NCBI GenBank assembly: GCA_947454705.1
Contig: CANGKZ010000004.1
Location: 124,001-188,000, forward strand
Source: Verrucomicrobiota bacterium
GTDB lineage: Bacteria; Verrucomicrobiota; Verrucomicrobiia; Limisphaerales; UBA9464
Direction of reading: 5' to 3'
DNA length: 64,000 nt
Part shown: one piece after another, positions 43,801-51,866 of the stretch
Numbering within the stretch: the stretch's first letter is position 1
Layout of the letters: each line of letters begins with the position of its first letter
The notes under the pieces: model-generated
Told to the model about the DNA's origin: nothing
Databases searched by the model: none
Seen by the model: the letters and a program-made list of their open reading frames with translations, nothing else
Translations under genes and position numbers: made by a program

Positions 43801-46032
43801 GACCATGTGGTGGATGTGGCCGTCAACGACACTCATACGCTGGTGCTTCGGGCTTCCGCGTTCGCGTTGTTCAAGGCGGCTCCATCCACGCTTCGATTGC
43901 AGGTGGGCGATCCGTTGACGCTGCGCCCGCAGTGGGTTTCCGCCACGAGCTTCCAATGGTACCGGGACGGCGTGGCCCTTCCCGGGATGACGGGCCGGAC
44001 GTTGAAGCTGGCTTCGATTCAACCCTCGGACGCGGGCAGTTACCAGCAGGTCGCATCGGACGGCGCGAAGCAGTTTGTTGGGCCTGCAACCCGCGTGAGT
44101 GTGTATCCCGGACGGGTGGCTGCGATCTACCTCGATGGAACCCGCGTGGTGGAGGATCAGGCCAACGTTCACGGGAGCGCGACGCTGACCTTGGAATCCA
44201 CGCTCGGTGGGCCGGTGTTTTATACCACGGACGGATCTGCACCGAGCGCGGCTTCCACGCCTTACCTGACGCCGGTTTCGATCTCCAAGAACACGACGCT
44301 TCGAGCGGTGGGCTTCAGCGCGGATTTCACCTCCAGCGGACCATCCCAAACCCTTCAATTGATTGTGGGACCGGCCTATTTCGTGAACACGAGTGTCGAA
44401 GGCAGTGGAAGTGTTCAGGGAGTCGTGAGCGGTTCGCGAATCGACAGTGGGACGGTGTTGACCCTGACGGCCGCGCCCAATGCAGGTTGGAAGTTTGACC
44501 ACTGGGAAGGCGGGTTGAGTGGAACTTCGGCGACATCCTCGCTGACGGTCGAGGCGGACGTTTCGGTGAAGGCGGTGTTTGCGGTAATTCCGGCCCCCGC
44601 CCGATTCGTGGTGGAGTTGTCCACGGACGGTGGGGGCGTTGCCCGTCTTTCTCCTGGTGTCGGCGGTGGAGATCTCGGAAGCGGGGCTTCAGTGACGTAC
44701 CTCGAGGGCTCGGCGTACACCATGACGGCGACTCCGAATTCGGGTTGGAGTTTTGTCCGGTGGATCGGTTCCTACGCCGGCAGCGATTCACCGGTAAGCC
44801 GCGTGGCCACCGGCCCTGCGACTTCCACCGCAGTGTTTGCAACTCCGGTGACGGTGACCACCTCGGGAGGAGGGCGCGTGGCCTTGGATCCCGACCTGCC
44901 GGCCTATCCCTATGGAACCCGGGTGCACGTGGTGCCGGTGCCAGATGCCGGAAAGTCTCTCGCCGCGTGGAGTGGCGCCGGACTTGGGGTGGCCCCAACC
45001 GATTGGTATCTGACGGTCACCAATCCCACGCCCAACATCGCGGCTCTGTTTGCATCGACCCAGCCAAGGCTCGCGCAAACCATCGTTGCCCAGCCGGTGC
45101 CTCCGCAGCAGTTTGGGGCGCCGCCGGTGACCTTGAGCGCAGTGGCCAGCAGTGGTCTGCCAGTGACTTTCACGGTCCTGAGCGGCCCGGGCGAGATGAC
45201 CGGCAACGCACTGCGATTGTTGGGAGTGGGTACGGTGGTGGTTCGCGTCGATCAGGCGGGTGACAGCAGGTATGAGCCGGCCAATGTGACCCTATCGATT
45301 TTGGTGAACGCGGCCCCGCAGACGATCACCTTCAATCCTCCGGAATCACTCACCTATTTCCCGTCGCAGGCCTTGTTCCTGACCGCGACTTCGAGCAGTG
45401 GCTTGCCGGTGTCCTTTTCGGTCAACTCGGGTCCGGCCATTCTCATCGGCAACATCCTGTCCATTCAAGGGGCCGGAAAGATCGTGATTACCGCATCGGT
45501 CCAGGCCTCCGACGGCAGTCCTGCCGTGTCGGTAACCCGGACGGTCGTGGTGAATTCCGTTGGGAAACCGCAGACGATTCGTTTCGACGCCCTGGCGGAC
45601 CAGGTGCTGGGTGCAAATCCGCTCGCTCTGTCCGCCACCGCGAGCAGCGGGCTTGCGGTTAACTACACCGTTCTGGATGGCCCGGCCGTGATCGAAGGAT
45701 CGACCGTTCGATTTACCGGTGTGGGATTGGTGCGTCTGGCTGCTGACCAGGCGGGCGATTCGAACTACGCCGCGGCTCCGCGCGTGGTGCAAAGTGTGCA
45801 GGTGGTGCCGGGTCTTCTGTTCACTCTGAAACCCGCGGGCGCGCCAGACGGAAACCGTCTCACCATCACACTCGACGAAGGAGTCACCGCGGACGTGGAG
45901 GAAAGCACCGATCTTGGAACGTGGATCCCGTTGGGAAGCGTTCAAGGCCATGGTTCCGGACAGCCGGTGAGCTTCCCGCTCGGAGGCGGAAGCTCGACCT
46001 CCCGATTCTGGCGCCTGCGGGTGCGTCCCTGA
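37900..46032 (+). CDS. Giant secreted protein of three tandem 814-residue units
   Basis: A 2710-residue exported protein. Signal peptide FGLRWGRIAALVVLSAVESIVHA is followed by three units starting at Trp35, Trp849 and Trp1663 (periods 814, 814 and about 810 residues). Each unit contains, in order: an InlB-like FDHWEGVD module, RCC1-like blades with NGTVVxWKH and DGTITxWG turns, an Ig-like domain (SFQWYRDGVALPGMTGRTLK), and a chitobiase C-terminal-like domain (FYTTDGTAPSASSTPYS). Further bacterial-repeat modules (GWSFVRWTG, YPYGTRVHVVP) and an Ig-like module follow. Two extra Ig-like modules and a WIPLGS...SRFWRLRV tail end the chain. It is probably an adhesin or surface fibre. ATG 37900 has AAGGAG 6 nt upstream; an earlier in-frame ATG at 37843 lacks this. 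Confidence 0.85.
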   Translation: MKQFGLRWGRIAALVVLSAVESIVHAAPVIIAPLWTGRGLVTGAGSVEAGNSVSLEAVPEVDWAFDHWEGVDASVRQTNPISITAGGASVPAAVFVSSPRNGRMNDGTLAQWQWPFLNSNYGALDSAPPGTGYTSIAAGTLGFFASRTDGTVVGWKHSGGAVPSAVRYAVPNGLANVVSVTAGTFSAIAIRSDAVPAAWNAGVFFDNSQFGYSLFPSDSRRIVDVRPDGAALDEDGTITKWGPNYPSVAPVRTFNRSTRSVVSLLSNDGTALLADGSAVGTASLVSKTATISAYLEAHPETAAYYIQDTVSWFPPGTPGIFEIRNDGQLVISGPRAAQLSAIMTSNTDHVVDMVFNDFDGVVIRATAFGLYQGAPASLRLQTGDPLTLRPRWVAATSFQWYRDGVALPGMTGRTLKLSSVQASDAGVYRQIASDGTKRFVGPETRVGVYPNRAAAIFLDGTRVVEDQATVHGTGSVTLESALGGPVFYTTDGTAPSASSTPYSGPITVSSDTTLRVLAFSLDLATSEQSQTLQLKVVPTYNVSWSVAGQGHVEGVGVSARVDGGATLKLTAVPDFGWKFDHWEGGASGTSANLSLTVNSDAAVKAVFVSAMVQVILVNSDGGSVEFSDGIGGFFYPGGRYRNVLEGTSITLTATGDPGWSFVRWTGSSVGTDATLTFVANATVTLRPEFGTPVTATATGGGRIALDPQLPLYPYGTRVHVVPVPDAGKSLVAWSGDAAGTPPTDWYLTVTNPTPTLTALFAGAPQRLAQSITAQPVPPQKSGAAPVTLSATASSGLPVTFSVVNGPGQVTGTSLRFTGIGTILVRIDQAGDSQYEPASTTLSIVVAPAWTGRGLVTSVESGATLTLEAVPEVDWAFDHWDGVDAGVSHSNPLSLAAGGGATPAAVFVSAPRNGRMNDGSLYQWRWTFLTSEYGILEAAPTGEGFTGVAAGGHGFFAVRTNGTVVSWKHLGGVLSNAITYSVPAGVSNVLSVSAGTFSAMALRSDNIPAVWKAGVFFDNSQAGYWQLPSGSRRIVDVKPDGAVLDDAGTITQWGTSYPYVVPTRIPNRSTRSIVSLLSNDGTALLADGSVVGTASVASRYATVSSYLESHPEVAAYYIQDSAWFTPQTAGIFEIRNDGQLVVSGPRGPQLSAIMTDHTDHVVDMAFGNFNGVVLRATAFGLYQGAPASLRLQASDPLTLRPRWVSATSFQWYRDGVALPGMTGRTLKLPSAQPSDAGVYQQIASDGTRRFVGPETRVSVYPNRAVAVFLDGTRVVEDQATVHGTGSLTLENSLGGAIFYTADGSVPSGSSTIYSGAIPVPKNTTIRAIGFSPDFSSSSSSQALELRVIPAFAVSWGAIGNGHVEGVGVSERVDGGTVLTLTAVPDSGWRFDHWEGGLSGTSATSTLAVAADTRVTPVFVIIPPLAEFEVQVSTQGGGVARLSPGRFGGDVGTGASVTYTEGSSYTMTATPNAGWSFLRWTGSYTGTDSVATLVARGSAASSAVFGTAVTVSSTGGGRVVLDPDLPVYPYGSRVHVVPIADAGKLLAAWGGAGTGNPPTDWYLTVTSPAPNLTAFFTAAPQRLPQTVNVQPVAPQKFGAGPVTLNASASSGLPLTYSLVSGPGLVTGSSVRMVGVGTILVRIDQAGDAQYEPASTTVSILVSPSWTGHGLVIAREAGGTVTLSAVPEVDWAFDHWDGVDASVSRVNPLSVSATGGSAPSAVFVSAPQNGRMKDGSLVQWGNVIREFGDMKPAPSESGVAEISAGPWSFAARRIDGTAVAWTHVGGGGVFGTQVATVPNGVADLVAVSVGTNSAMGLRADGTIAAWQQGLFKFNYPSGYWTVPQGLKPIVEIKPDGAVLDQEGTITRWGPVYPFSPLVVIPNRSTRSVVSLLSYDGTALLADGSVVGDSSVALTYLASVAALDAHPDAVKVLRTSIAGEGMVTFLVRENGTLDVSGDRSEWVINPMPSGLDHVVDVAVNDTHTLVLRASAFALFKAAPSTLRLQVGDPLTLRPQWVSATSFQWYRDGVALPGMTGRTLKLASIQPSDAGSYQQVASDGAKQFVGPATRVSVYPGRVAAIYLDGTRVVEDQANVHGSATLTLESTLGGPVFYTTDGSAPSAASTPYLTPVSISKNTTLRAVGFSADFTSSGPSQTLQLIVGPAYFVNTSVEGSGSVQGVVSGSRIDSGTVLTLTAAPNAGWKFDHWEGGLSGTSATSSLTVEADVSVKAVFAVIPAPARFVVELSTDGGGVARLSPGVGGGDLGSGASVTYLEGSAYTMTATPNSGWSFVRWIGSYAGSDSPVSRVATGPATSTAVFATPVTVTTSGGGRVALDPDLPAYPYGTRVHVVPVPDAGKSLAAWSGAGLGVAPTDWYLTVTNPTPNIAALFASTQPRLAQTIVAQPVPPQQFGAPPVTLSAVASSGLPVTFTVLSGPGEMTGNALRLLGVGTVVVRVDQAGDSRYEPANVTLSILVNAAPQTITFNPPESLTYFPSQALFLTATSSSGLPVSFSVNSGPAILIGNILSIQGAGKIVITASVQASDGSPAVSVTRTVVVNSVGKPQTIRFDALADQVLGANPLALSATASSGLAVNYTVLDGPAVIEGSTVRFTGVGLVRLAADQAGDSNYAAAPRVVQSVQVVPGLLFTLKPAGAPDGNRLTITLDEGVTADVEESTDLGTWIPLGSVQGHGSGQPVSFPLGGGSSTSRFWRLRVRP

Positions 46033-46043
46033 TCCATCCGGCC

Positions 46044-46100
46044 CGCCGCCCTGCTGAGTGTCCGGGTTCCGTCCCGGCCGAGGCAGGGCGGCGAGCCTTT
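46044..46100 (+). terminator. Terminator of giant gene
   Basis: CGCCGCCCTGC pairs with GCAGGGCGGCG over 11 bp, enclosing a second hairpin (CCGGG/CCCGG), and is followed by CCTTTTGTT. It starts 12 nt past the stop codon. Confidence 0.65.
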
Positions 46101-46172
46101 TGTTGGATCGCCTCTGCGGACCGGTCTGCGCCTTCGCGTTGACTTCAACGCTCCGGTTCGGACACTCCCCGC

Positions 46173-46499
46173 ATGCCTGCTCCCAAAGAGTTCACTCACG
46201 TCACCGCTGTCACCAAAGCCAACGTCTATTTCGAGGGCAAAGTGGTTTCCCACTCGATCCTCTTTCCCGACGGCTCCAAGAAGACCCTCGGCCTGATTTA
46301 TCCCGGCGAATATCACTTCGGCACCGAGAAGGCTGAGCGCATGGAGATCGTCGCCGGCAACTGCAGCGTGAAGCTGGACGGAAACACCGATCGCACCAAC
46401 TTCACCGCCGGTCAGCACTTCGACGTTCCCGCCAAGTCCGGGTTCGACATCGCCGTCGCCGGCGGGATTTGCGAGTACGTTTGCTCCTTCATCGGCTGA
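46173..46499 (+). CDS. ppnP: Pyrimidine/purine nucleoside phosphorylase PpnP
   Basis: A 108-residue cupin-fold protein of the PpnP (YaiE/DUF1255) family, which phosphorolyses several nucleosides. Residues ANVYFEGKVVSHSI, KKTLGLIYPGEYHFGT and ERMEIVAGNCSVKLDG are typical, and the C-terminal half PAKSGFDIAVAGGICEYVCSF completes the cupin. The full-length match leaves little doubt. It precedes the sugar-binding protein gene by 34 nt, but a functional link is only possible. Confidence 0.92.
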   Translation: MPAPKEFTHVTAVTKANVYFEGKVVSHSILFPDGSKKTLGLIYPGEYHFGTEKAERMEIVAGNCSVKLDGNTDRTNFTAGQHFDVPAKSGFDIAVAGGICEYVCSFIG

Positions 46500-46533
46500 G
46501 TTCCGAATTGAGGTTTCCTTCTTCCTTCACGTC

Positions 46534-47487
46534 ATGAATCGCCGCGCCTTCCTCGCCGCCGGAGCCACGCTGCCCTGGGTTGTCCAGGCGGCGGGTTCCG
46601 GATCGTACACCTTCGGCCTGATCGCCAAGTCGCAGGGCAATGCCGTCTTCCAGGTGGCCCGCGCCGGTGCGGAACAGGCGGCGCGCGAGCTCGGGGCGAA
46701 GCACGGACTGAAGATCAAGATCGACTGGCGCACTCCGAATGAGGAGGACGCCCAGAAGCAGGCCGAGGCGCTCGAGCAGCTGGTGCTCGCGGGTGCGGAC
46801 GGCATTGCCATCAGCTGCAGCGATGCGAACAAGGTGACCGATGCCATCAATCGCGCCGTGTCCAGCGGCGTGCCGGTTTGCACCTTCGACAGCGACGCGC
46901 CGGCCTCCAAGCGCTTCGTCACCTATGGCGTGGATGACTTGGAATGCGGGCGTCAGGTGATGACCGAACTGGCCAAGGTTCTCGGTGGAAAGGGCGTGGT
47001 GGCCATCCTCGCCGGAAACCAGAACGCACCGAACCTTCAACGTCGTGCGCAGGGCGTTCGCGAAGAGGCGAAGAAGTTCCCGGGCATCAGCATTCGCGAC
47101 ACCTACTACCATCGGGAGACGCCGCAGGATGCCGCGGCCCGCGTGGAGCAGGTGATGCAGGCGAATCCGGAGATCACCGGTTGGGCGATGATCGGCGGCT
47201 GGCCGCTGTTCACCGAGCACGCATTGAAATGGGCTCCCGGAACGGTGAAGTGTGTGAGTGTGGACGCGCTGCCCGCGCAGCTAGCCTACCTGCGTTCGGG
47301 CCACGTGCAGAAGCTCCTTGCCCAGCAATGCCACGCCTGGGGCTATCGCTCGGTCGCCCTGCTGCTGGACAAGGTTCACTTCAAGAAGAACCCGCCGGCG
47401 GTGAAGGAAATCAGCGCCCTCGTCCCGGTCGATTCTTCGAACGTGGACGCCTACGCGAAGAACTGGGAAACGTGGCTCCCGCGTTGA
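46534..47487 (+). CDS. Periplasmic sugar-binding protein (RbsB-type)
   Basis: A 317-residue type I periplasmic binding protein with a signal peptide of Tat type character (MNRRAFLAAGATLPWVVQA). The fold is recognised from TFGLIAKSQGNAVFQVARAGAEQA, VLAGADGIAISCSDANKV, GVPVCTFDSDAP and GYRSVALLLDKV. It is related to ribose/galactose-type binding proteins, but the ligand is unknown. No ATPase or permease gene is adjacent, so the transporter partner must be elsewhere, or the protein may be a sensor. Confidence 0.85.
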   Translation: MNRRAFLAAGATLPWVVQAAGSGSYTFGLIAKSQGNAVFQVARAGAEQAARELGAKHGLKIKIDWRTPNEEDAQKQAEALEQLVLAGADGIAISCSDANKVTDAINRAVSSGVPVCTFDSDAPASKRFVTYGVDDLECGRQVMTELAKVLGGKGVVAILAGNQNAPNLQRRAQGVREEAKKFPGISIRDTYYHRETPQDAAARVEQVMQANPEITGWAMIGGWPLFTEHALKWAPGTVKCVSVDALPAQLAYLRSGHVQKLLAQQCHAWGYRSVALLLDKVHFKKNPPAVKEISALVPVDSSNVDAYAKNWETWLPR

Positions 47488-47523
47488 GCTGAGTCAGAGT
47501 CGATTTGGCACAGCGTCGTCGGC

Positions 47524-48969
47524 TCACCAAATGAGACCGTACCGCGCCAGTCGCCGCTGAACTGCGGGAAGGTTCCATTCCTCCACCGATCCGTCCTCGC
47601 GGTGGAGATGCAGCCAGGCGCCGTTGGGGGACAATCCCAGGCGCTGAAGGTTGTCCGAATTGGGGAGCCGGATTTCGCCGCCGTTGGTTCGCACGAGCCA
47701 CACGCCGCCTTTTTCCCAACGCGCCACTGAAACGGGCGGCGTGTTGGTGACCACCTTTTCGCCGGTGGGGACCAAATGAACGAGGTCGCGCGAGACGGAG
47801 AACGAAATCAGACGAGGCACCGCCTCGTCCTTCTGTTGAACCACGAGTCGGACCGCTCGGGGGGACCACTGGATTCGTTCGATTGGGGATCCCGTGAGTT
47901 CGACGCTGGCAATCGGGTGGATCGATTTTGAGTCCCAGACTTCCAATTCGGGTCCGGACCGTGCGAGGGCCAGCAGCGCGCCGTTGTCGCTGACTGCGAG
48001 GGCGCTGATTTCCTCCAGGGGTGGGCCGAAGGGAGTCGCCGTTTTTTCCTGCGTGTCCACGCGGCGAATCCCAGCGGGAGTGGCCACCAAAAGCTGTCGA
48101 GCGTCGGGCATCCAGCTCAGGTCCGTTGGCACGGCATCCAACGGGATCTGGCTTTCCACCTGATCGAGCGCTGGTTGGATGACCATCAGCGCGGGCAGAC
48201 CTTCGCAGAGCGAGGCGAGCCGCGTCCCACTGGGGGAGAATTCGAAACGGGTTGGAGACGCGGGCAGCGAAATGGCGCGCACTCCGGTGTCGCCCTGCGG
48301 CGGGAGGGGAGCGAATTGCAAACCCGGAGCCGATGACTTCGGTCCGGTGATCGCGAACCGGGAAAACTCAGGATGAATCGAAATGCGCGGGGGCTGATTC
48401 GGAGGGAGGTTGGTTCCGATCACCGCTCCGGACGACGCGTTGGTGCTCTCGGAGAGCAAACGAAAACTCCAGCGCCCCTCGTCATTGATCGACGCCAGCC
48501 AGCCGGATCGTGAGTCGAATCGGACCAGTCGGCGATCGCGCGGGGTGGATGCCGGGTAGCGCGTCTTCACGGCGCCCGAGTCCAGATCGTGAACGGTGAT
48601 CTCGCCCGAGGTCGCCAGTTGGATCGACCGTTTGGTTTCAAGATCGATCCAGGCCGAAAGGGTTCCCGTCGCGGGTTTCCAAGGTTCGACCGCGACTTCA
48701 GGGGTACCAAAAATGACAATGGCCTCCTGGATCAACGCCGTGCGTGTGCCGGAGGAAAGCGATGGAGCGTTGGTGCGGAGGGCGCTGCCGTGGTGATCCA
48801 GCCACTCGAGGGCTTCCGTTCTCCAGCCGGGTTTCGCGGATTCGCGGATTGCCTGGAGCGGGCCTGCGGTGAGGTTGGATTCGATATCCGCCCCCGACGC
48901 ACAAAGACCGAGCAGGGTGCCCAGGAAAAGTGCGGCGGTGCGTTGAATTTGAATCCGGCGGGAATTCAC
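47524..48969 (-). CDS. Secreted WD40-like propeller protein
   Basis: A 481-residue protein with a signal peptide (AALFLGTLLGLCASGA) and propeller-like blades. Examples are ATGTLSAWIDLETKRSIQLATSGEITVHDLDSG, FSPSGTRLASLCEG, MPDARQLLVATPAG and LSPNGAWLHLHREDGSVEEW. The last blades are close to PD40/WD40 style, including VEEWNLPAVQRRLARYGL. It is convergent with the sugar-binding gene. No partner or enzyme activity can be assigned. Confidence 0.65.
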   Translation of the reverse strand: MNSRRIQIQRTAALFLGTLLGLCASGADIESNLTAGPLQAIRESAKPGWRTEALEWLDHHGSALRTNAPSLSSGTRTALIQEAIVIFGTPEVAVEPWKPATGTLSAWIDLETKRSIQLATSGEITVHDLDSGAVKTRYPASTPRDRRLVRFDSRSGWLASINDEGRWSFRLLSESTNASSGAVIGTNLPPNQPPRISIHPEFSRFAITGPKSSAPGLQFAPLPPQGDTGVRAISLPASPTRFEFSPSGTRLASLCEGLPALMVIQPALDQVESQIPLDAVPTDLSWMPDARQLLVATPAGIRRVDTQEKTATPFGPPLEEISALAVSDNGALLALARSGPELEVWDSKSIHPIASVELTGSPIERIQWSPRAVRLVVQQKDEAVPRLISFSVSRDLVHLVPTGEKVVTNTPPVSVARWEKGGVWLVRTNGGEIRLPNSDNLQRLGLSPNGAWLHLHREDGSVEEWNLPAVQRRLARYGLIW

Positions 48970-49070
48970 GTGGGAGAAACCCTAGCGAAGACGCATCAAA
49001 AAGCGAAGGGCGTCGCACTTTTGCGCGGCCAAGGTTGCCGGGCCGGGAGGGATCTGAAACCGTTGCTTCC

Positions 49071-50024
49071 GTGAATGCGCCGATACTCAGTGCCACGGGA
49101 TTGGTTCGACGGTTCGGGGAACGGGTGGCCGTCGATGGATTCCAACTCGAGGTGAAGCGCGGCGAGGCCGTGGGGCTTTTGGGGCCGAATGGAGCGGGCA
49201 AGACGACCACCATTTCCATGCTGGCCGGACTGATGAAGCCCGATGCCGGCGTGGTGCGAATCGATGGCGTATCGTTCGAGGGCGAAGGCGATCCCCGCAA
49301 ACAATGGGTCGGACTCGTCCCCCAGGAGCTCGCGCTCTACGGGGAGATTTCCGCGATGGAGAATCTTCGCTTCTTCGGCGCGCTGCAGGGGTTGACTGGA
49401 TCGAAGCTAGCGACGCGCTGCGGCGAGGTGTTGGAGATCGTCGGACTTTCCTCGCGCGCGGGCGACCGCGTGAAGACCTTTTCCGGCGGCATGAAGCGGC
49501 GGCTCAATCTGGCCGCGGCGCTGGTGCACGACCCGGAACTGCTGCTGCTCGATGAACCCACCGTGGGTGTCGATCCGCAGAGCCGAAACGCGATCTTCGA
49601 CAACATTGAATCGCTGCGTCGCGCCGGAAAGACGCTGATCTACACCACCCACTACATGGAGGAGGTGGAGCGGCTTTGCGATCGCGTGGTGATCATGGAC
49701 CACGGACGCGTAATCGCGGACGACTCCCTCGCCGGGCTGCGTCAGCGCGCGAGCTCCGCGGGACGGCTCACGCTCGAACTGTCCGCAGCCGCAGCCACGG
49801 ACGCCCGGTGGCTTGATGCGGTTCGGTCCCTCGATGGAATTCTTGGGGCGGAGCTCACGGGATCGACGTTGGTCCTGGAGGCCCGCGAGGTGCATTCCGG
49901 GGCGGCTCGGGCACTGGATTGTTTGGCCGCGCACGGCGTTCGCGTCACGGGCTTGGCGAGCCATCAGGCCCGACTCGAGGACGTGTTCCTCCAACTCACC
50001 GGACGAAGCCTTCGCGACGGATGA
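49071..50024 (+). CDS. ABC-2 transporter ATP-binding protein
   Basis: A 317-residue ATPase of the drug/polysaccharide exporter type. Walker A GPNGAGKTT, signature FSGGMKRR, Walker B LLLLDEPTVGVDP and the switch His in IYTTHYMEEVERL are all present. A C-terminal extension of about 90 residues (ARWLDAVRSLDGI...) resembles the DUF4162-type regulatory domain. GTG 49071 was selected because VNAPILSATGLVRRFGERVAV is the usual N-terminus. It forms a pair with the permease at 50231, although 206 nt containing an inverted-repeat element separate them. Confidence 0.88.
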   Translation: MNAPILSATGLVRRFGERVAVDGFQLEVKRGEAVGLLGPNGAGKTTTISMLAGLMKPDAGVVRIDGVSFEGEGDPRKQWVGLVPQELALYGEISAMENLRFFGALQGLTGSKLATRCGEVLEIVGLSSRAGDRVKTFSGGMKRRLNLAAALVHDPELLLLDEPTVGVDPQSRNAIFDNIESLRRAGKTLIYTTHYMEEVERLCDRVVIMDHGRVIADDSLAGLRQRASSAGRLTLELSAAAATDARWLDAVRSLDGILGAELTGSTLVLEAREVHSGAARALDCLAAHGVRVTGLASHQARLEDVFLQLTGRSLRDG

Positions 50025-50037
50025 TCGGAGAAGGTTA

Positions 50038-50181
50038 AACCACAGATGAACACAGATTCACACAGATAGGCCCGGAGCTTGGAGTCTCGACGCAGCATGA
50101 ACGTTTTCACCTTCGGAGTAATTTCTGAGTCTTTCCGTTCCATGCATTTTCATCCGTGTCCATCTGTGTGCATCTGTGGTT
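50038..50181. repeat. Inverted-repeat element with 10-nt tandem arms
   Basis: Arms at 50038-50067 and 50152-50181 match in inverted orientation at 26 of 30 positions. Each arm holds three 10-nt words related to ACCACAGATG. About 84 bp lie between. The element separates the two genes of the ABC transporter. It has the same design as the element at 2511-2752 but an unrelated word. Confidence 0.55.
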
Positions 50182-50230
50182 GAGCTCCTCTTCAACTGCA
50201 GGATTTAGGTTTACGAAATCCCGAACGACT

Positions 50231-51574
50231 ATGAATCGACTCACCCAGCTTCGGGCTCTGATCCGTTTGGATCTGCGGCTGTTCCTCTCGGACCGACGCG
50301 CGCTGATCATGCTGTTCGTCGTGCCCATCGGGATTGCGTCGTTCATGGGATCGCTCTTCGGCGGATCGGGGACCAAAAATGGGAAATCCGGTGCCGCGGG
50401 TGGCGGCGGTGGCATGGATCTCGTGCTGGTGGATGAGGACGATTCGGCGGTGTCGCGCGGGGTGGTTCAGTCGTTTGCCTCCGATGCGAACTTCCACGTC
50501 CAAGTGACCAACTCGACCGTGGCGAAGGATTGGGTGATGACCGGCAAGCGTCCGGTGGCGGTGTTGCTTCCCAAGGGATTTGGAGCGGACGTTCTCCCCG
50601 GTCTGTTCGACTCCAAGCGCACACCGGAGCTCACCGTGTGGCATGATCCGGGCCGCTCGATGGAGCGGGCGATGGTGGAGGGTATCCTTGTACCCAAAGT
50701 GATTCAGTCGGTGGTCGCCAATGCCGTGAACCCCGAGCTGGGACGCGAGCAGATCCGCAAAGGCCTGGCCCGACTGGACGCCCGCGCTGCCGCGGGAACC
50801 AACGCCTCGGGGGACAAACTTCTCCGGGAGTTGATGACCCGTGCAGATGACTTCCTGGCCTCGCGCCCTGCGGGAAGCCTCCTTCAATCGTCCGGAACCA
50901 ATTCGGGTCCGGCCTCGCTGCCGCTTCCGTTCAAGACCCAGTCGGTGCCGCTCACCAAATCCCGCGGGGGCGAATACAACGGCTACGCGCATTCCTTCGC
51001 GGGGATGGGAATTCAGTTCGTGCTGATGTCGTTGCTCGACATGTCGATTGGTCTGCTGCGCGACCGCGAGGCCGGAATGTTTCGTCGATTGCGATCGGCT
51101 CCACTCACACGCGCCACGTGGATGCTGGGCAAGGTGGGGAGTTTTACGCTGATTTCCCTCGGATCGCTGGTGGGCTGCTTTGCCTTTGCGATGGCGGTGT
51201 TCGGCGTTCGGATCGAGGGAAGCATCGCCGGATTTGTCGGATGCCTGATTTGCGTGTCGCTGATGGCGGCCTGTTTGGCGCTGGCGATCGCCGCGGTGGG
51301 AGGCACTCCGGCCGGCACGCGCGGGGCCGGGATCGCGGTGTTGTTGCTGCTGGTGATGATCGGCGGCGCGTGGGTTCCGACGTTTGTCTTTCCGCGATGG
51401 CTCCAGTCGGTGTCGCTGATGACGCCCACGCGCTGGGGAGTGGATGGTCTGGATGCGATGACCTGGCGGGGGCTCGGATTCGATGCGGCGTTGGCTCCGA
51501 TCGGTGCGCTGCTGGGGTTCAGCGTTCTGCTCGCGGGAATCGCGTGGCTGCGATTCCGGTGGGATGACGAATAG
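50231..51574 (+). CDS. ABC-2 type transporter permease
   Basis: A 447-residue permease with one N-terminal helix (ALIMLFVVPIGIASFMGSLF), a large extracytoplasmic domain (about 60-260) and five C-terminal helices. The core IGLLRDREAGMFRRLRSAPLTRATWMLGKV is the typical ABC-2 YhgE/YbhR-type coupling region. The start MNRLTQLRALIRLDLRLFL at ATG 50231 is usual for the family. It is the probable partner of the ATPase at 49071. Confidence 0.88.
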   Translation: MNRLTQLRALIRLDLRLFLSDRRALIMLFVVPIGIASFMGSLFGGSGTKNGKSGAAGGGGGMDLVLVDEDDSAVSRGVVQSFASDANFHVQVTNSTVAKDWVMTGKRPVAVLLPKGFGADVLPGLFDSKRTPELTVWHDPGRSMERAMVEGILVPKVIQSVVANAVNPELGREQIRKGLARLDARAAAGTNASGDKLLRELMTRADDFLASRPAGSLLQSSGTNSGPASLPLPFKTQSVPLTKSRGGEYNGYAHSFAGMGIQFVLMSLLDMSIGLLRDREAGMFRRLRSAPLTRATWMLGKVGSFTLISLGSLVGCFAFAMAVFGVRIEGSIAGFVGCLICVSLMAACLALAIAAVGGTPAGTRGAGIAVLLLLVMIGGAWVPTFVFPRWLQSVSLMTPTRWGVDGLDAMTWRGLGFDAALAPIGALLGFSVLLAGIAWLRFRWDDE

Positions 51575-51646
51575 GTTCCGTTCGCAGTGCTGGGCACTGC
51601 GAGTGGGCGCCTTTGAATTCGGCCGCAGGGTCGTGTTGGACGCGGC

Positions 51647-51859
51647 TTAGGTCTTCGCCATGAACCAATGGATGAATCCGCAGTGGTCGCACACCAGGCA
51701 ATAGGTCTGGCGGTCGGCCCAGTCGGGATTCATCGCAGTGCTCAGGGCGACGTCGATGTGGGAGCGACGTTTGTGGAACGCCTCGTGATGGCACATGAGG
51801 CACTTCAACTGCTGACCGTCAATTTCCGCCGCGACGGGTTCGGTCTTGAGGACAGACAT
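51647..51859 (-). CDS. Small CxxC zinc-binding protein
   Basis: A 70-residue protein with two metal-site-like cysteine pairs, LKCLMCHHEAF and YCLVCDHCGFIHWF, separated by about 30 residues with the sequence HIDVALSTAMNPDWAD. The GFIHWF end is a recurrent feature of small zinc-ribbon proteins (often annotated DNA-binding). ATG 51859 follows a run of C on the transcript. An upstream in-frame start at 51922 would put a proline tract first. No partner is obvious. Confidence 0.65.
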   Translation of the reverse strand: MSVLKTEPVAAEIDGQQLKCLMCHHEAFHKRRSHIDVALSTAMNPDWADRQTYCLVCDHCGFIHWFMAKT

Positions 51860-51866
51860 GGCTGGT

